Assembly: GCA_022564295.1 (NCBI GenBank)
Contig: JADFLR010000003.1
Location: forward strand, 156,163-220,162
DNA length: 64,000 bases
Source of the DNA: Bacteroidota bacterium
Lineage (GTDB): Bacteria; Bacteroidota; Ignavibacteria; Ignavibacteriales; Ignavibacteriaceae
Reading direction: 5' to 3'
Made by a program: the position numbers and the translations under genes. The notes beneath the pieces were generated by a model that was not told the DNA's origin, did no database searches, and worked only from the letters and a program-made list of their open reading frames with translations. This document shows positions 9,167 to 16,842 of this stretch, piece by piece (the first letter of the stretch is position 1; each line of letters opens with the position of its first letter).

Positions 9167-10510
9167 ATGAATACTAATATTTTAATTGCTGATGATGAAG
9201 AGCAGATAAGGGAACCTCTCTCCTTTGTTTTAAATAAAGAAGGATATAACTGTAAAACAGTTAATGATGGCTCCAATGCTATAAAAGCTTTACAAGAAGA
9301 TAATTATGACATCCTAATTACAGATATAAAAATGCCAGGGATGAACGGGGTTGAAGTGCTTGAAAAATCAAGAGAAATATCTCCTGAAACTATAGTTATT
9401 CTTATTACTGCATACGGTTCAGTTGAAACTGCAATACAGGCATTAAGAAAAGGGGCAGCAGATTATCTTTTAAAACCTCTCGATTTTGATGAGGTGCTGG
9501 TAAGACTAAAAAATCTCATCAGGAACAAGGAGCTTTTTCGTTTTAATAAAATACTGCGTAAACAGATTAATACTAATTATAATTTTGAAAATATAATTGG
9601 TAAATCATCTGTAATGAAAAAAATATTTGAAATGGTAAAACAGGTAAGCGAAGTAAGCACAAACATTCTTATAACCGGTGCAACAGGTACAGGGAAAGAA
9701 TTAATTGCAAGAGCAATTCATAACAACGGCAGCAGAAAAGATAAACCTTTTATTCCTGTAAATTGTGGAGCTATCCCCGAAAACTTATATGAATCGGAAT
9801 TCTTTGGTTACAAGAAAGGAGCTTTTACAGGAGCAGATTCAAATTACGAGGGTCTATTCAAGTCTGCTGATTCAGGAACCATTTTTCTGGATGAGATAGC
9901 TGAACTTCCCGAGCATATGCAGGTTAAGCTGAATAGAGTACTTCAGGAAAGAGAGATTAGACCTATAGGCTCAAGCTTTACCATAAAAATTGATGTGAGA
10001 ATTTTAGCTGCTACAAACAAAAATCTAGAAGAAGAAGTAAAAAGCGGATCTTTCAGGGAGGATCTATTTTACAGGATAAATGTTGTTGAATTAAAACTTC
10101 CTTCTCTTGCAGAAAGAAAAGACGATGTTCCTCTTCTTGTTGATCATTTTATTAATAAATATAACAACGAGCTTAATAAAAGTATAATGGGAATTGATAA
10201 TGAAGTTATAAAATTATTTATGAGTTATGACTGGAAAGGAAATTTAAGAGAACTCGAAAATATGATTGAAAGGGCTGTACTACTTTGTCAGGAAGATATT
10301 ATAACACCAAAATATTTACCTTCACATATATTTGAAAATAAAAATGAATTGTATACGGATAATCTGAGTGAAGCTATGGAAACTTTTGAACAAAATCATA
10401 TTAATGAAATTTTAATAAGAACAGAGGGTAACAAAACTGAAGCTGCTAAACTCCTTGGTGTTGATCCCTCCACCCTTTATAGAAAAATGAGTAAAAATTT
10501 AAAAAAATAA
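9167..10510 (+). CDS. Sigma-54-dependent response regulator, NtrC family
   Basis: A 447-residue activator in three parts. The receiver domain has the phosphorylatable D53 in ILITDIKMPG. The AAA+ domain has Walker A GATGTGKE, the sigma-54 contact loop GAFTGA and Walker B GTIFLDEI. The C-terminal Fis-type helix-turn-helix is NKTEAAKLLGVDPSTLYRKM. All parts needed for activating an RpoN promoter are present. It pairs with the kinase immediately upstream. TTGCA-N4-TGCAA dyads at 13.9 kb and 17.0 kb, with -24-like TGGCAC elements downstream, are plausible targets. Its last codons overlap a truncated yceI copy on the other strand. Confidence 0.95.
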   Translation: MNTNILIADDEEQIREPLSFVLNKEGYNCKTVNDGSNAIKALQEDNYDILITDIKMPGMNGVEVLEKSREISPETIVILITAYGSVETAIQALRKGAADYLLKPLDFDEVLVRLKNLIRNKELFRFNKILRKQINTNYNFENIIGKSSVMKKIFEMVKQVSEVSTNILITGATGTGKELIARAIHNNGSRKDKPFIPVNCGAIPENLYESEFFGYKKGAFTGADSNYEGLFKSADSGTIFLDEIAELPEHMQVKLNRVLQEREIRPIGSSFTIKIDVRILAATNKNLEEEVKSGSFREDLFYRINVVELKLPSLAERKDDVPLLVDHFINKYNNELNKSIMGIDNEVIKLFMSYDWKGNLRELENMIERAVLLCQEDIITPKYLPSHIFENKNELYTDNLSEAMETFEQNHINEILIRTEGNKTEAAKLLGVDPSTLYRKMSKNLKK

Positions 10511-10955
10511 TCTCCACCGAGTTTGATATTTATGTCAGCCACATTTATAACCTGACTGATTCCGGCTATCAGATTGAACTTAATAACTAATTCATCATCA
10601 GCCTTTATTAAACCAAAAAAAGCAGAGGGAGGCTCAATATTAAAATCATGCATCGATAATTTTTTAATACCTAACAGATTATATTTTCCATCAGGCAGTT
10701 TCCTAACTTTAAGGGGAATATTAACAATTCTTTTATATCCCGCAATTGTAAGATATCCTGTTATTTGTATTTCAGACCAGCCGCCAATCTCTTCTTCTGA
10801 TACTATTTTACTATTTAATAACTCATACAAAATAAAGGGATTATTTTTATCCTTCATAGCTTCATACATATCATCATTCATCATTTCGTTCCTGCAATCC
10901 AGATTTTTCACAACAATTGAGACGACAACTTAAGATTCAAATTTTTGATTTCCAT
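10477..10955 (-). pseudogene. Truncated duplicate of the YceI-like gene at 12483-13169
   Basis: The 144-residue open frame (10911 to 10477) matches the C-terminal two thirds of the yceI-like gene at 12483-13169, with about 15 substitutions over about 142 residues by hand alignment. DNA similarity runs to about 10952, where it stops abruptly at GATTTCCAT. The signal peptide and first beta strands are missing, so an exported protein cannot be made. Similarity also includes the reverse complement of the last codons of the NtrC gene, so the duplicated block spans the junction of the two convergent genes. Confidence 0.8.
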
Positions 10956-10961
10956 TAGTTA

Positions 10962-11822
10962 TTAAATGCCAAAGTTAATACCACCTGATAATGAAAAATC
11001 AGATGTGGAATTATTTAAACCAAAAGAAGAGATAAAGCTGTAACTTAACAGCTGGCTAACAATATAACTATATCCGAGTGCAAATTGTTTTGGTGCAACA
11101 AAGCCGTTCACTAAAGTTGAATAGGAATCGTAACCAGCAAAAAGGGCATGATTTCCGTTACCAAGATAAACACCAATTCCAATGCTGAATGTTACAGGAT
11201 TCGTAACATCTGTTCCTTCGGTCTTTCCAACAATTAAGTATCCAAGTTGTGTGTAGAATAAAAATCTATTAAATGTTTTTCTTAACGATAAAGCAACATT
11301 AAAGTCATATTCACCTGTTCCTATATTCAGCGAGGTGGTTGCAGTAGGAAACTTTATAAATCCATCCAGCGAAATTTCAGGCAAAACATTTTCCTGAAGA
11401 AGTAGTTTATAACTTCCATATAAATACAGGTCGCCAATACCGGCATTTAGTGAGGACATCATCCCGTTTGTGTCATCCATCATCGAACCGTACATGTTTA
11501 ATTCATCATACCACATTCCACCTGTATCTTTACCATAATGCCTGTTTGGAATAAATATACCGCCAACCTGTGTAAATGAACCTTTGCTTGCAAAAACTAT
11601 CGGAAGGTTCACATTCAAATTGAATCTCTGTGCCTGATATCTTAAACCGCCATAAACATAAGTAGATACATAATGTGTCCCATCAGAAAAGTTACTACCT
11701 ACAACTTGCAGGGTAGCATTTCCAATAAAACTACCCTGAGCGATACTGACATTACTGAGACTAATCAGAAAAAAGACAAGACCGCTTGCTATTAGGGCTT
11801 TACTATTACTTTGCTTACCCAT
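10962..11822 (-). CDS. Outer-membrane beta-barrel protein, transporter-like
   Basis: A 286-residue protein with a signal peptide (ALIASGLVFFLISLSNVSIAQ) and an amphipathic beta-strand pattern throughout. The segment KFPTATTSLNIGTGEYDF is characteristic of the 'phenol MetA degradation' family of outer-membrane transporters (PF13557-like). One loop near residues 100-125 is unusually Met-rich (MWYDELNMYGSMMDD). Its ATG lies 1 bp after the stop of the Met-rich secreted protein gene, so the two are translationally coupled. Role is inferred: an outer-membrane channel working with that protein, perhaps in copper or hydrophobic substrate handling. Confidence 0.75.
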   Translation of the reverse strand: MGKQSNSKALIASGLVFFLISLSNVSIAQGSFIGNATLQVVGSNFSDGTHYVSTYVYGGLRYQAQRFNLNVNLPIVFASKGSFTQVGGIFIPNRHYGKDTGGMWYDELNMYGSMMDDTNGMMSSLNAGIGDLYLYGSYKLLLQENVLPEISLDGFIKFPTATTSLNIGTGEYDFNVALSLRKTFNRFLFYTQLGYLIVGKTEGTDVTNPVTFSIGIGVYLGNGNHALFAGYDSYSTLVNGFVAPKQFALGYSYIVSQLLSYSFISSFGLNNSTSDFSLSGGINFGI

Positions 11823-11823
11823 A

Positions 11824-12291
11824 TTAATTCTTATCAGGGTAACTTTGCATTTGGTATTGTTGATTTAAGTAAATTATCATTCCATCATAATTTTCCATCA
11901 TACCGTTCATATCTTTCATCATCTCGTTCATTTGTTCCTGCATATTTTCATCCTTCATCATACTTTCGTTCTTCATCATCTGATTCATCTGGTTAAGCAT
12001 ACCATCCATATTTTTAGACATGTCGTGCATATTGTTCATGAATTGCATACTTAAGGAATTCTGCATCTGGGTCATATTCTGGCTCATGGATTGCATCAGT
12101 TGATTCATCTGTCCGTTCATTTCATCCATATGATTCATCATCTGTTGCATGTTCATCATATTGTTTTGCATCATTCCCTGCATGTTCTGGAACATTCCGC
12201 CCTGCATATGCTGTGCATTAACAGAAAGTGTAAATACAATAAATACGGCAACTAACAGAGCTGACATTTTATTTAAAGGTTGAGCTATCAT
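11824..12291 (-). CDS. Methionine-rich secreted protein, possible periplasmic copper-binding protein
   Basis: A frame opens at 12315, but AAGGAG sits correctly before the ATG at 12291, so the product is taken as 155 residues. A signal peptide (ALLVAVFIVFTLSVNAQ) precedes a mature part of about 129 residues with about 37 methionines, many as MM or M-x2-M pairs, plus many Asn, Gln, Asp and Glu. Cysteine is absent. The M-x2-3-M spacing suggests a helical, Met-faced protein. Thioether sulfurs bind Cu(I) or Ag(I) in known periplasmic proteins, so copper binding is the leading guess, but no known family was recognised. It is followed 1 bp later by a barrel gene with a Met-rich loop. Confidence 0.7.
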   Translation of the reverse strand: MIAQPLNKMSALLVAVFIVFTLSVNAQHMQGGMFQNMQGMMQNNMMNMQQMMNHMDEMNGQMNQLMQSMSQNMTQMQNSLSMQFMNNMHDMSKNMDGMLNQMNQMMKNESMMKDENMQEQMNEMMKDMNGMMENYDGMIIYLNQQYQMQSYPDKN

Positions 12292-12384
12292 TTTAGGTCT
12301 CCTTACATCATTCATTGTTTAAATATTTATTAAGTTGTATAACATATCAGTCGTGTGCTGCGGTTGATAAATGTTAAAAAAATG

Positions 12385-12480
12385 CTAATTAACTTTAAAA
12401 CCATTTTTCTCTAAGTTAGTTTTTGCTTCTTTCAGTGAAACCTCTAGAAGTTTCATTCCACATTGAGGGCATTCTCCATC
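12385..12480 (-). pseudogene. C-terminal fragment of a heavy-metal-binding-domain protein
   Basis: The minus strand reads DGECPQCGMKLLEVSLKEAK and then TNLEKNGFKVN and a stop. The ECPQCGMKL core is the second half of the heavy-metal-binding domain (usually CPMHP...GxCPxCGMxL) found in copper efflux proteins. The first half is replaced by the antisense of the NtrC gene tail at about 12472-12480, so the fragment ends exactly at a duplication breakpoint. It has no start codon and cannot be functional alone. Confidence 0.65.
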
Positions 12481-12482
12481 CT

Positions 12483-13169
12483 TTATAGAAAAATTAGTAG
12501 AAATTTAAAAGAATAATCTTCACCGAGTTTGATATTTATGTCAGCCGCATTTATAGCCTGACTTATTCCGGCTATCAGATTGAACTTAATAACTAATTTA
12601 TCATCAGCCTTTATTAAACCAAAAAAAGCGGAGGGAGGCTCAATATTAAAATCATGCATCGATAATTCTTTAATACCTACCAGATTATATTTTCCATCAG
12701 TCAGTTTCCTAACTTTAATGGGAATATTAACAGTTCTTTTATATCCCGCAATTGTAAGATATCCTGTTGTTTGTATTTCAGACCAGCCGCCAATCTCTTC
12801 TTCTGATACTATTTTACTATTTAATAACTCATACAAAATAAAAGGATTTTTTTTATCCTTCATAGCATCATACATATCATCATTCATCATTTCGTTCCCG
12901 CAATCCAGACTTTTCACAACAATTGAGACTACAGCTTTGGATTCAAATTTTTGATTTCCATTTCCTTCTCTTTTTAAATTATCACTTTTAATGAAAGCGT
13001 ATCCGTTGATTGAACTTGTTATGCATGTAAAATCAATAATCGTCGAAGTTCCTTCAATCCATAATTTGCTTCCCGGGAGCGTTCTGTATTCAATTCCGTT
13101 TTTAATCTGCGAAAAGAGCAATGGAAATTGAATAAGAATAAAAATAATATATACAAAGTATTTTAACAT
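12483..13169 (-). CDS. YceI-like secreted protein, second of the pair
   Basis: A 228-residue protein with a signal peptide (MLKYFVYIIFILIQFPLLFSQ) and the short YceI lipocalin-like fold. GSKLWIEGTSTIIDFTC is the N-terminal strand, ITGYLTIAGYK-like and VNIPIKVRKL strands follow, and MHDFNIEPPSAFFGLIKA is the last hallmark. YceI proteins carry isoprenoid or lipid ligands in the periplasm. The C-terminal residues (FKFLLIFL) are encoded by the antisense of a relic NtrC 3' end, so the terminus has been altered by rearrangement. It starts 9 bp after its yceI-like neighbour and belongs to one operon with it. Confidence 0.8.
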   Translation of the reverse strand: MLKYFVYIIFILIQFPLLFSQIKNGIEYRTLPGSKLWIEGTSTIIDFTCITSSINGYAFIKSDNLKREGNGNQKFESKAVVSIVVKSLDCGNEMMNDDMYDAMKDKKNPFILYELLNSKIVSEEEIGGWSEIQTTGYLTIAGYKRTVNIPIKVRKLTDGKYNLVGIKELSMHDFNIEPPSAFFGLIKADDKLVIKFNLIAGISQAINAADINIKLGEDYSFKFLLIFL

Positions 13170-13178
13170 TTTACATCT

Positions 13179-13793
13179 CTACTTTCTGTTCAGGATCATA
13201 TCGAATTTTACAGTTATTTCATTTCCTGTATTCATTGTCCCAAAAAACATACTCGGAGGATCGACACCAAAATCAGTCATTAAAAGTTTTATTTCTCCCT
13301 TAAACTCAAATTTATTCTCACTGTGTTTTACAACAGTAATATTCAAATCGACTGGTTTTTTTGTTCCGGCAACCGTTAGATTTCCAGTAGCATTTATTTT
13401 TATGGAATCAATTACATTATCAAAAGAAAAAACAACTGGAGAAATAAGTTCAAAGACTATATTGGGGTTTACCTTTGCTAATAAAGCCTCTTGCATATTT
13501 TCATCCATTGATTCGTCTCCGCTATCAAGTTTCCAAACCGGAATAATAAGTTCAAGATTAGAAATCTTAAATTCCTCTTTAGAGTTATTTTCATCAACAG
13601 AACTTTCAATAATTAATGAGCTCATAAATTCTTTTGCGTTAATTGTAAAATCATGAAATGTTGAAGTCCCTTCAAGCCAAAGCTTACTTTCCGGTTGAAA
13701 CCAGGATAATAATGAATTGTTATTTTGACTAAATGCTGCTGTGGATATTAAGATTGTTAATAATACTAAATAAACCAATTTTAACTTTTTCAT
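13179..13793 (-). CDS. YceI-like secreted protein, first gene of the minus-strand operon
   Basis: The open frame begins at 13832, but AGGAG lies 7 nt before the ATG at 13793, which also places a clean signal peptide at the N-terminus (LVYLVLLTILISTAAFSQ). The mature part carries YceI-type strands: SKLWLEGTSTFHDFTI, NATGNLTVAGTKKPV and MTDFGVDPPSMFFG. It is about 204 residues. Sequence similarity to the next gene is clear but distant, so this is an older duplication. A sigma-54-like promoter lies just upstream (13838-13854) and the paired dyads at 13906-13950 lie beyond it. Confidence 0.82.
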   Translation of the reverse strand: MKKLKLVYLVLLTILISTAAFSQNNNSLLSWFQPESKLWLEGTSTFHDFTINAKEFMSSLIIESSVDENNSKEEFKISNLELIIPVWKLDSGDESMDENMQEALLAKVNPNIVFELISPVVFSFDNVIDSIKINATGNLTVAGTKKPVDLNITVVKHSENKFEFKGEIKLLMTDFGVDPPSMFFGTMNTGNEITVKFDMILNRK

Positions 13794-13837
13794 CTCTGCT
13801 CCTAAATTGAATAATAATTTTTTACTGCTCATCGAAG

Positions 13838-13854
13838 TCCAAACATCATACCAA
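13838..13854 (-). promoter_or_regulatory. Sigma-54-like promoter for the yceI operon
   Basis: The minus strand reads TTGGTATGATGTTTGGA. The -24 GG and the T-rich -12 element (TTTGG instead of TTTGC) are spaced as in RpoN promoters, but two key positions differ from consensus. It ends about 45 bp before the ATG at 13793. The case rests mostly on its mirror arrangement with the promoter at 14037-14051 around the shared dyads. Confidence 0.35.
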
Positions 13855-13905
13855 ATATTCTTTTCGCATTTAAGAAATGAAAACGAAAAAACTAATCAAT
13901 TCACT

Positions 13906-13950
13906 TTGCAACATTGCAAGTTTAATCATTCTTCCATTGCATAGCTGCAA
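13906..13950. promoter_or_regulatory. Pair of TTGCA-N4-TGCAA dyads in the divergent intergenic region
   Basis: Two copies of TTGCA-N4-TGCAA occur at 13906-13919 and 13937-13950, 31 bp apart, which is three helical turns. They lie between the minus-strand yceI operon and the plus-strand porin gene, 50-100 bp upstream of sigma-54-like elements on each side. That is the usual layout for enhancer sites of NtrC-type activators. An identical arrangement occurs at 16970-17015. Confidence 0.6.
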
Positions 13951-14036
13951 TGATCCGGGATTATAAATTTTTATGGTTTGATAAATAATATCAGTTAAAC
14001 AATCAAAATCTAATATTTGACAAATTATTGATTGAA

Positions 14037-14051
14037 TGGCACTGCGTTTGT
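14037..14051 (+). promoter_or_regulatory. Sigma-54-like promoter for the porin gene
   Basis: TGGCAC (14037-14042), a 5-bp spacer and TTGT (14048-14051) match the RpoN consensus TGGCAC-N5-TTGC except for the last base. The start would be near 14062, about 60 nt before the ATG at 14125. The paired dyads end about 87 bp upstream, a typical enhancer distance. Confidence 0.5.
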
Positions 14052-14124
14052 CTACCTGCAATAGCTTTGAAACAATAAAAAGCAATTAACAATAAATTAT
14101 TAACCAATTTTAGTGAGGTATAAA

Positions 14125-15432
14125 ATGAAACAGTCTTTGTTGATATTTATCAGTTTAATATTTGTAATCTTGTTTGGTTTAACTGAGGAACAACTTGCCC
14201 AGGAGAGGGATTTACAGTACTTCCGATATCCTGATAAAAGAGGTCTTAATGTTTTTGAGACCTCTAAAAAAGATACCGTCAAATTTGATGGTTTAAAGGT
14301 GCGGATTGGTGGAGCATCAACACTTCAGTTCCAGGGTATTGACCATAGCAATGAAGCAAATATTGTAGACGACGGTGAAGGTAATAATGTTAACCAACTG
14401 ATCGAGTTAAGTAATAATTTTAATCTTGCAACCGCAAATCTCGATTTTGATGTACAGCTTGCAAACGGTGTAAGAATGCATTTGAGAACATATCTTTCTT
14501 CAAGACACCATAATGAAGCATATGTAAAGGGAGGCTATCTTCAAATTGATAAACTGGATTTTATAGATAAAGGATTCCTGGATGATATTATGGATGTTGT
14601 TACAATTAAGGTTGGTCATATGGAAATTAACTATGGCGATGCTCATTTCAGAAGATCAGATAATGCTATGACTATATTCAATCCTTTTGTGGGTAATTAT
14701 ATTTTAGACGCATTTTCAACAGAAGTTGGCGGTGAAGTATATTTCAAAAGTCATGATATCATTGCAATGGTGGGTTTATCAAACGGAAAACTAAACCAAA
14801 GTGTAAATGACGGTGGAGCTACGAGTGTTGCATTTTTAGCAAAGCTCGGTTTTGATAAACAATTCAGCAGTAACTTTAGACTTCGTTTATCAGGTTCCGT
14901 TTATACAAATAATAAAGCTGCCCGGATATACTTATATAGTGGTGATAGAGCAGGTGCCCGCTATTACAGTGTAATGGAGAGTATAACATCTACTCGTGAT
15001 AACTTCACCTCCGGGAGATGGAATCCAGGATTTGCAGATAAACTGACTGCATTTATGATAAACTCCTTTATCAAATACAACGGACTTGAACTATTCGGCA
15101 CATTTGAAAGACCGGAAGGTGGGGATTTCCCTGGTGCTACTGAAACAAGAGCGTGGAATCAATTCGCTATTGATGCAGTCTACAGGTTTGGAATGGAAGA
15201 GAATTTCTATGCTGGAATAAGGTATAATACTGCTAGTGGTAAACTTGCCAATAGCGATCCAAATGAAGTAACTATTAACCGGGTTCAAGCAAGTTTAGGA
15301 TGGTTTTTGACTAAGAATATTCTAGTAAAATTTGAATATGTAAATCAAACTTATGATGACTTCCCCTTAGATAATATTCATAGTGGGGCAAAATTTAGCG
15401 GGTATGTAATTGAAACCGCTATTTCATTCTGA
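14125..15432 (+). CDS. Outer-membrane porin (about 435 residues)
   Basis: The frame opens with a GTG at 14113, but GAGG at 14115-14118 supports the ATG at 14125. A signal peptide (QSLLIFISLIFVILFGL) precedes a long run of alternating-hydrophobicity strands and the chain ends in Phe (IETAISF), as outer-membrane barrels do. Segments such as VKVGHMEINYGDAHFRR-like motifs recall phosphate- or alginate-type porins. The substrate cannot be told. The gene is divergent from the yceI operon, shares its dyads, and is followed by a strong terminator, so it forms a single-gene unit. Confidence 0.75.
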   Translation: MKQSLLIFISLIFVILFGLTEEQLAQERDLQYFRYPDKRGLNVFETSKKDTVKFDGLKVRIGGASTLQFQGIDHSNEANIVDDGEGNNVNQLIELSNNFNLATANLDFDVQLANGVRMHLRTYLSSRHHNEAYVKGGYLQIDKLDFIDKGFLDDIMDVVTIKVGHMEINYGDAHFRRSDNAMTIFNPFVGNYILDAFSTEVGGEVYFKSHDIIAMVGLSNGKLNQSVNDGGATSVAFLAKLGFDKQFSSNFRLRLSGSVYTNNKAARIYLYSGDRAGARYYSVMESITSTRDNFTSGRWNPGFADKLTAFMINSFIKYNGLELFGTFERPEGGDFPGATETRAWNQFAIDAVYRFGMEENFYAGIRYNTASGKLANSDPNEVTINRVQASLGWFLTKNILVKFEYVNQTYDDFPLDNIHSGAKFSGYVIETAISF

Positions 15433-15447
15433 TAATACTTTAACTGA

Positions 15448-15479
15448 CAGGGTTGTCTTAAAAAACAACCCTGTTTTTT
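15448..15479 (+). terminator. Intrinsic terminator after the porin gene
   Basis: A 9-bp stem, CAGGGTTGT (15448-15456) with ACAACCCTG (15465-15473), is followed directly by TTTTTT. It lies 16 bp after the porin stop codon. Confidence 0.9.
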
Positions 15480-15545
15480 ATGAATAGTTTTTATTGTAAA
15501 AATATTTTTTAAAATTATTTGAATTTCTCAAACATTTAGAAACTT

Positions 15546-15908
15546 ATGAAAAATATACTTTTTTATAGTTCAGATATTATGTTTAGTAATAGCTTTTTAA
15601 TTTATTTACAAAATAAATTTAATGTTACAATAACAACAAACATAGATGACTTCAAATTGATCTTTTGTCATACACATTCCGATATTATTATTATGGATAT
15701 AGAGCCTTCAAAAGCAATAGAAATAATTTGTAAAGATATCCATCATATAAAAAGTAACATTCCCATTATCCTTACTTATGTTTTTAATAACAGGATAAAA
15801 GACTTCGATGACAGAATAAGAAAATATGTCAGATCAATATTTTATAAGCCTATTGATATAGATGAAATAACAAATAAGCTTGATAGCTTAGCATTTAAGA
15901 AGACTTAA
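15546..15908 (+). CDS. Stand-alone receiver-like domain protein
   Basis: A 120-residue protein with the size and pattern of a CheY-like receiver: a start strand ILFYSSD, the putative phospho-acceptor Asp in DIIIMDIEP, and the conserved Lys before Pro in FYKPIDIDEI. The acidic pair normally found near residue 10 is reduced to a single Asp, so phosphorylation may be weak or absent. There is no output domain. It lies between a terminated porin gene and a region of gene fragments. It could act as a phosphate sink for the kinase at 7743 or be a relic of a larger regulator. Confidence 0.65.
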   Translation: MKNILFYSSDIMFSNSFLIYLQNKFNVTITTNIDDFKLIFCHTHSDIIIMDIEPSKAIEIICKDIHHIKSNIPIILTYVFNNRIKDFDDRIRKYVRSIFYKPIDIDEITNKLDSLAFKKT

Positions 15909-15909
15909 A

Positions 15910-16014
15910 ATGAAAAATCTATATATTGAAGTAATTCTGATTCTAATTTTTACTATTGGGATAGATTTTGCACATGAATATCACAAAAATAAAAAACAAA
16001 TACGGTTACAGTAG
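15910..16014 (+). CDS. Small single-span protein of 34 residues (hypothetical)
   Basis: The ATG at 15910 follows the receiver gene's stop by 1 bp. The product has a hydrophobic N-terminus (LYIEVILILIFTIGIDF) and a basic tail (HKNKKQIRLQ). It may be translated by coupling, but it may also be the remains of a longer gene, since the DNA up to 16184 is made of fragments. Confidence 0.3.
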   Translation: MKNLYIEVILILIFTIGIDFAHEYHKNKKQIRLQ

Positions 16015-16079
16015 TTAATTGTTATACTAGGAATTAGTATCTTGGCTCTATTCCAGTCTGCCGGTCGCATTCACAATGA

Positions 16080-16184
16080 TACTCCGCAGGTAAAACGATT
16101 TCCATTGGATATGCTGAAAATAGATATGCGCGTGGTGAAATAAGCATAGATGAATTTGAAAGAATGAAAAAAGATTTAATGTAA
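16080..16184 (+). pseudogene. SHOCT-domain C-terminal fragment
   Basis: The frame ends in ENRYARGEISIDEFERMKKDLM and a stop; its last 11 residues equal those of the fragment at 7387-7446. This is the C-terminal helix of a SHOCT domain. No start codon or membrane segment is joined to it, and a stop lies just before 16080. The repeated appearance of this tail shows that the island once held at least two copies of such a gene. Confidence 0.55.
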
Positions 16185-16218
16185 CTTTTTAATCCGATAA
16201 TTTAGAAGGAGAATGACT

Positions 16219-16602
16219 ATGTCTTACTATTTTTCAAAAAAACTGGATTTGGGGTTTGAGGAGGCAATAGAAAAAGTAACGGAGGCTTTAAAAAGCGAGG
16301 GCTTCGGTATCCTAACAGAAATTGATGTAAAGGAAACATTAAAAAAGAAGCTGGATGTGGACTTCAGACCCTATAAAATTTTGGGTGCTTGCAATGCACC
16401 GTTTGCACATAAAGCTCTTGAAGCGGAAGATAAAATAGGAGCGATGCTTCCTTGCAATGTTATCGTTCAGCAGCTTGAAGACGGAGTTGAAGTTGCAGCT
16501 GTCGATCCGGTTGCATCCATGATGGCAGTTAAAAACGATCAATTGGGTGAAGTTGCTTCAACTATACAGAGTAAACTGAAAAGTGTAATTAAAGGGTTAT
16601 AG
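16219..16602 (+). CDS. DUF302 family protein
   Basis: About 127 residues, beginning MSYYFSKKLDLGFEEAIEKV. This pattern, with KVTEALKSEGFGILTEID, LGACNAPFAHKALEAE and GAMLPCNVIV, is the DUF302 family (a small alpha/beta fold common near metal-resistance and cytochrome genes). A frame opens at ATG 16213, but AAGGAG at 16207-16212 is spaced for the second ATG at 16219. There is no signal peptide, so the protein is cytoplasmic. It carries two cysteines (CNAP and PCNV) that could bind a metal or heme; this is inference. Confidence 0.85.
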   Translation: MSYYFSKKLDLGFEEAIEKVTEALKSEGFGILTEIDVKETLKKKLDVDFRPYKILGACNAPFAHKALEAEDKIGAMLPCNVIVQQLEDGVEVAAVDPVASMMAVKNDQLGEVASTIQSKLKSVIKGL

Positions 16603-16641
16603 TGAATGAGCTATCTAACTTTTTAAGGTGTTTTAAAAGTG

Positions 16642-16842
16642 ATGAACCGATTCGGCGGAATGTAGTTTGGTTGGTTTTTCTGGATTATGTTGCTTGCTCT
16701 TTTTGTATGGTTTGTCATCAAACTTCTACAAAGATTAAAGAATAACGATCTAAATACTTACTATAATATTTCTTCAGCAGATTTAGCAAAAAACACAAAA
16801 GGTGAGGAGAAAAGAAATAGTATTGAAAAAATAAATAATTAA
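16642..16842 (+). pseudogene. Small membrane protein gene interrupted by a TAG codon
   Basis: The frame reads MNRFGGM, TAG at 16663-16665, then FGWFFWIMLLALFVWFVIKL followed by a polar tail ending at TAA 16840-16842. A Gly/Phe/Trp start plus one span is the usual N-terminal half of small SHOCT-type membrane proteins. The stop after seven codons would block translation unless an internal ATG in the span is used. It is probably the matching front half of the kind of protein whose tail lies at 16080-16184. Confidence 0.5.

Noticed and set aside
10574..10933. Plus-strand open frame of 119 codons
   Set aside because: It is antisense to the truncated yceI copy and repeats at 12580-12954 only because the parent DNA is duplicated.
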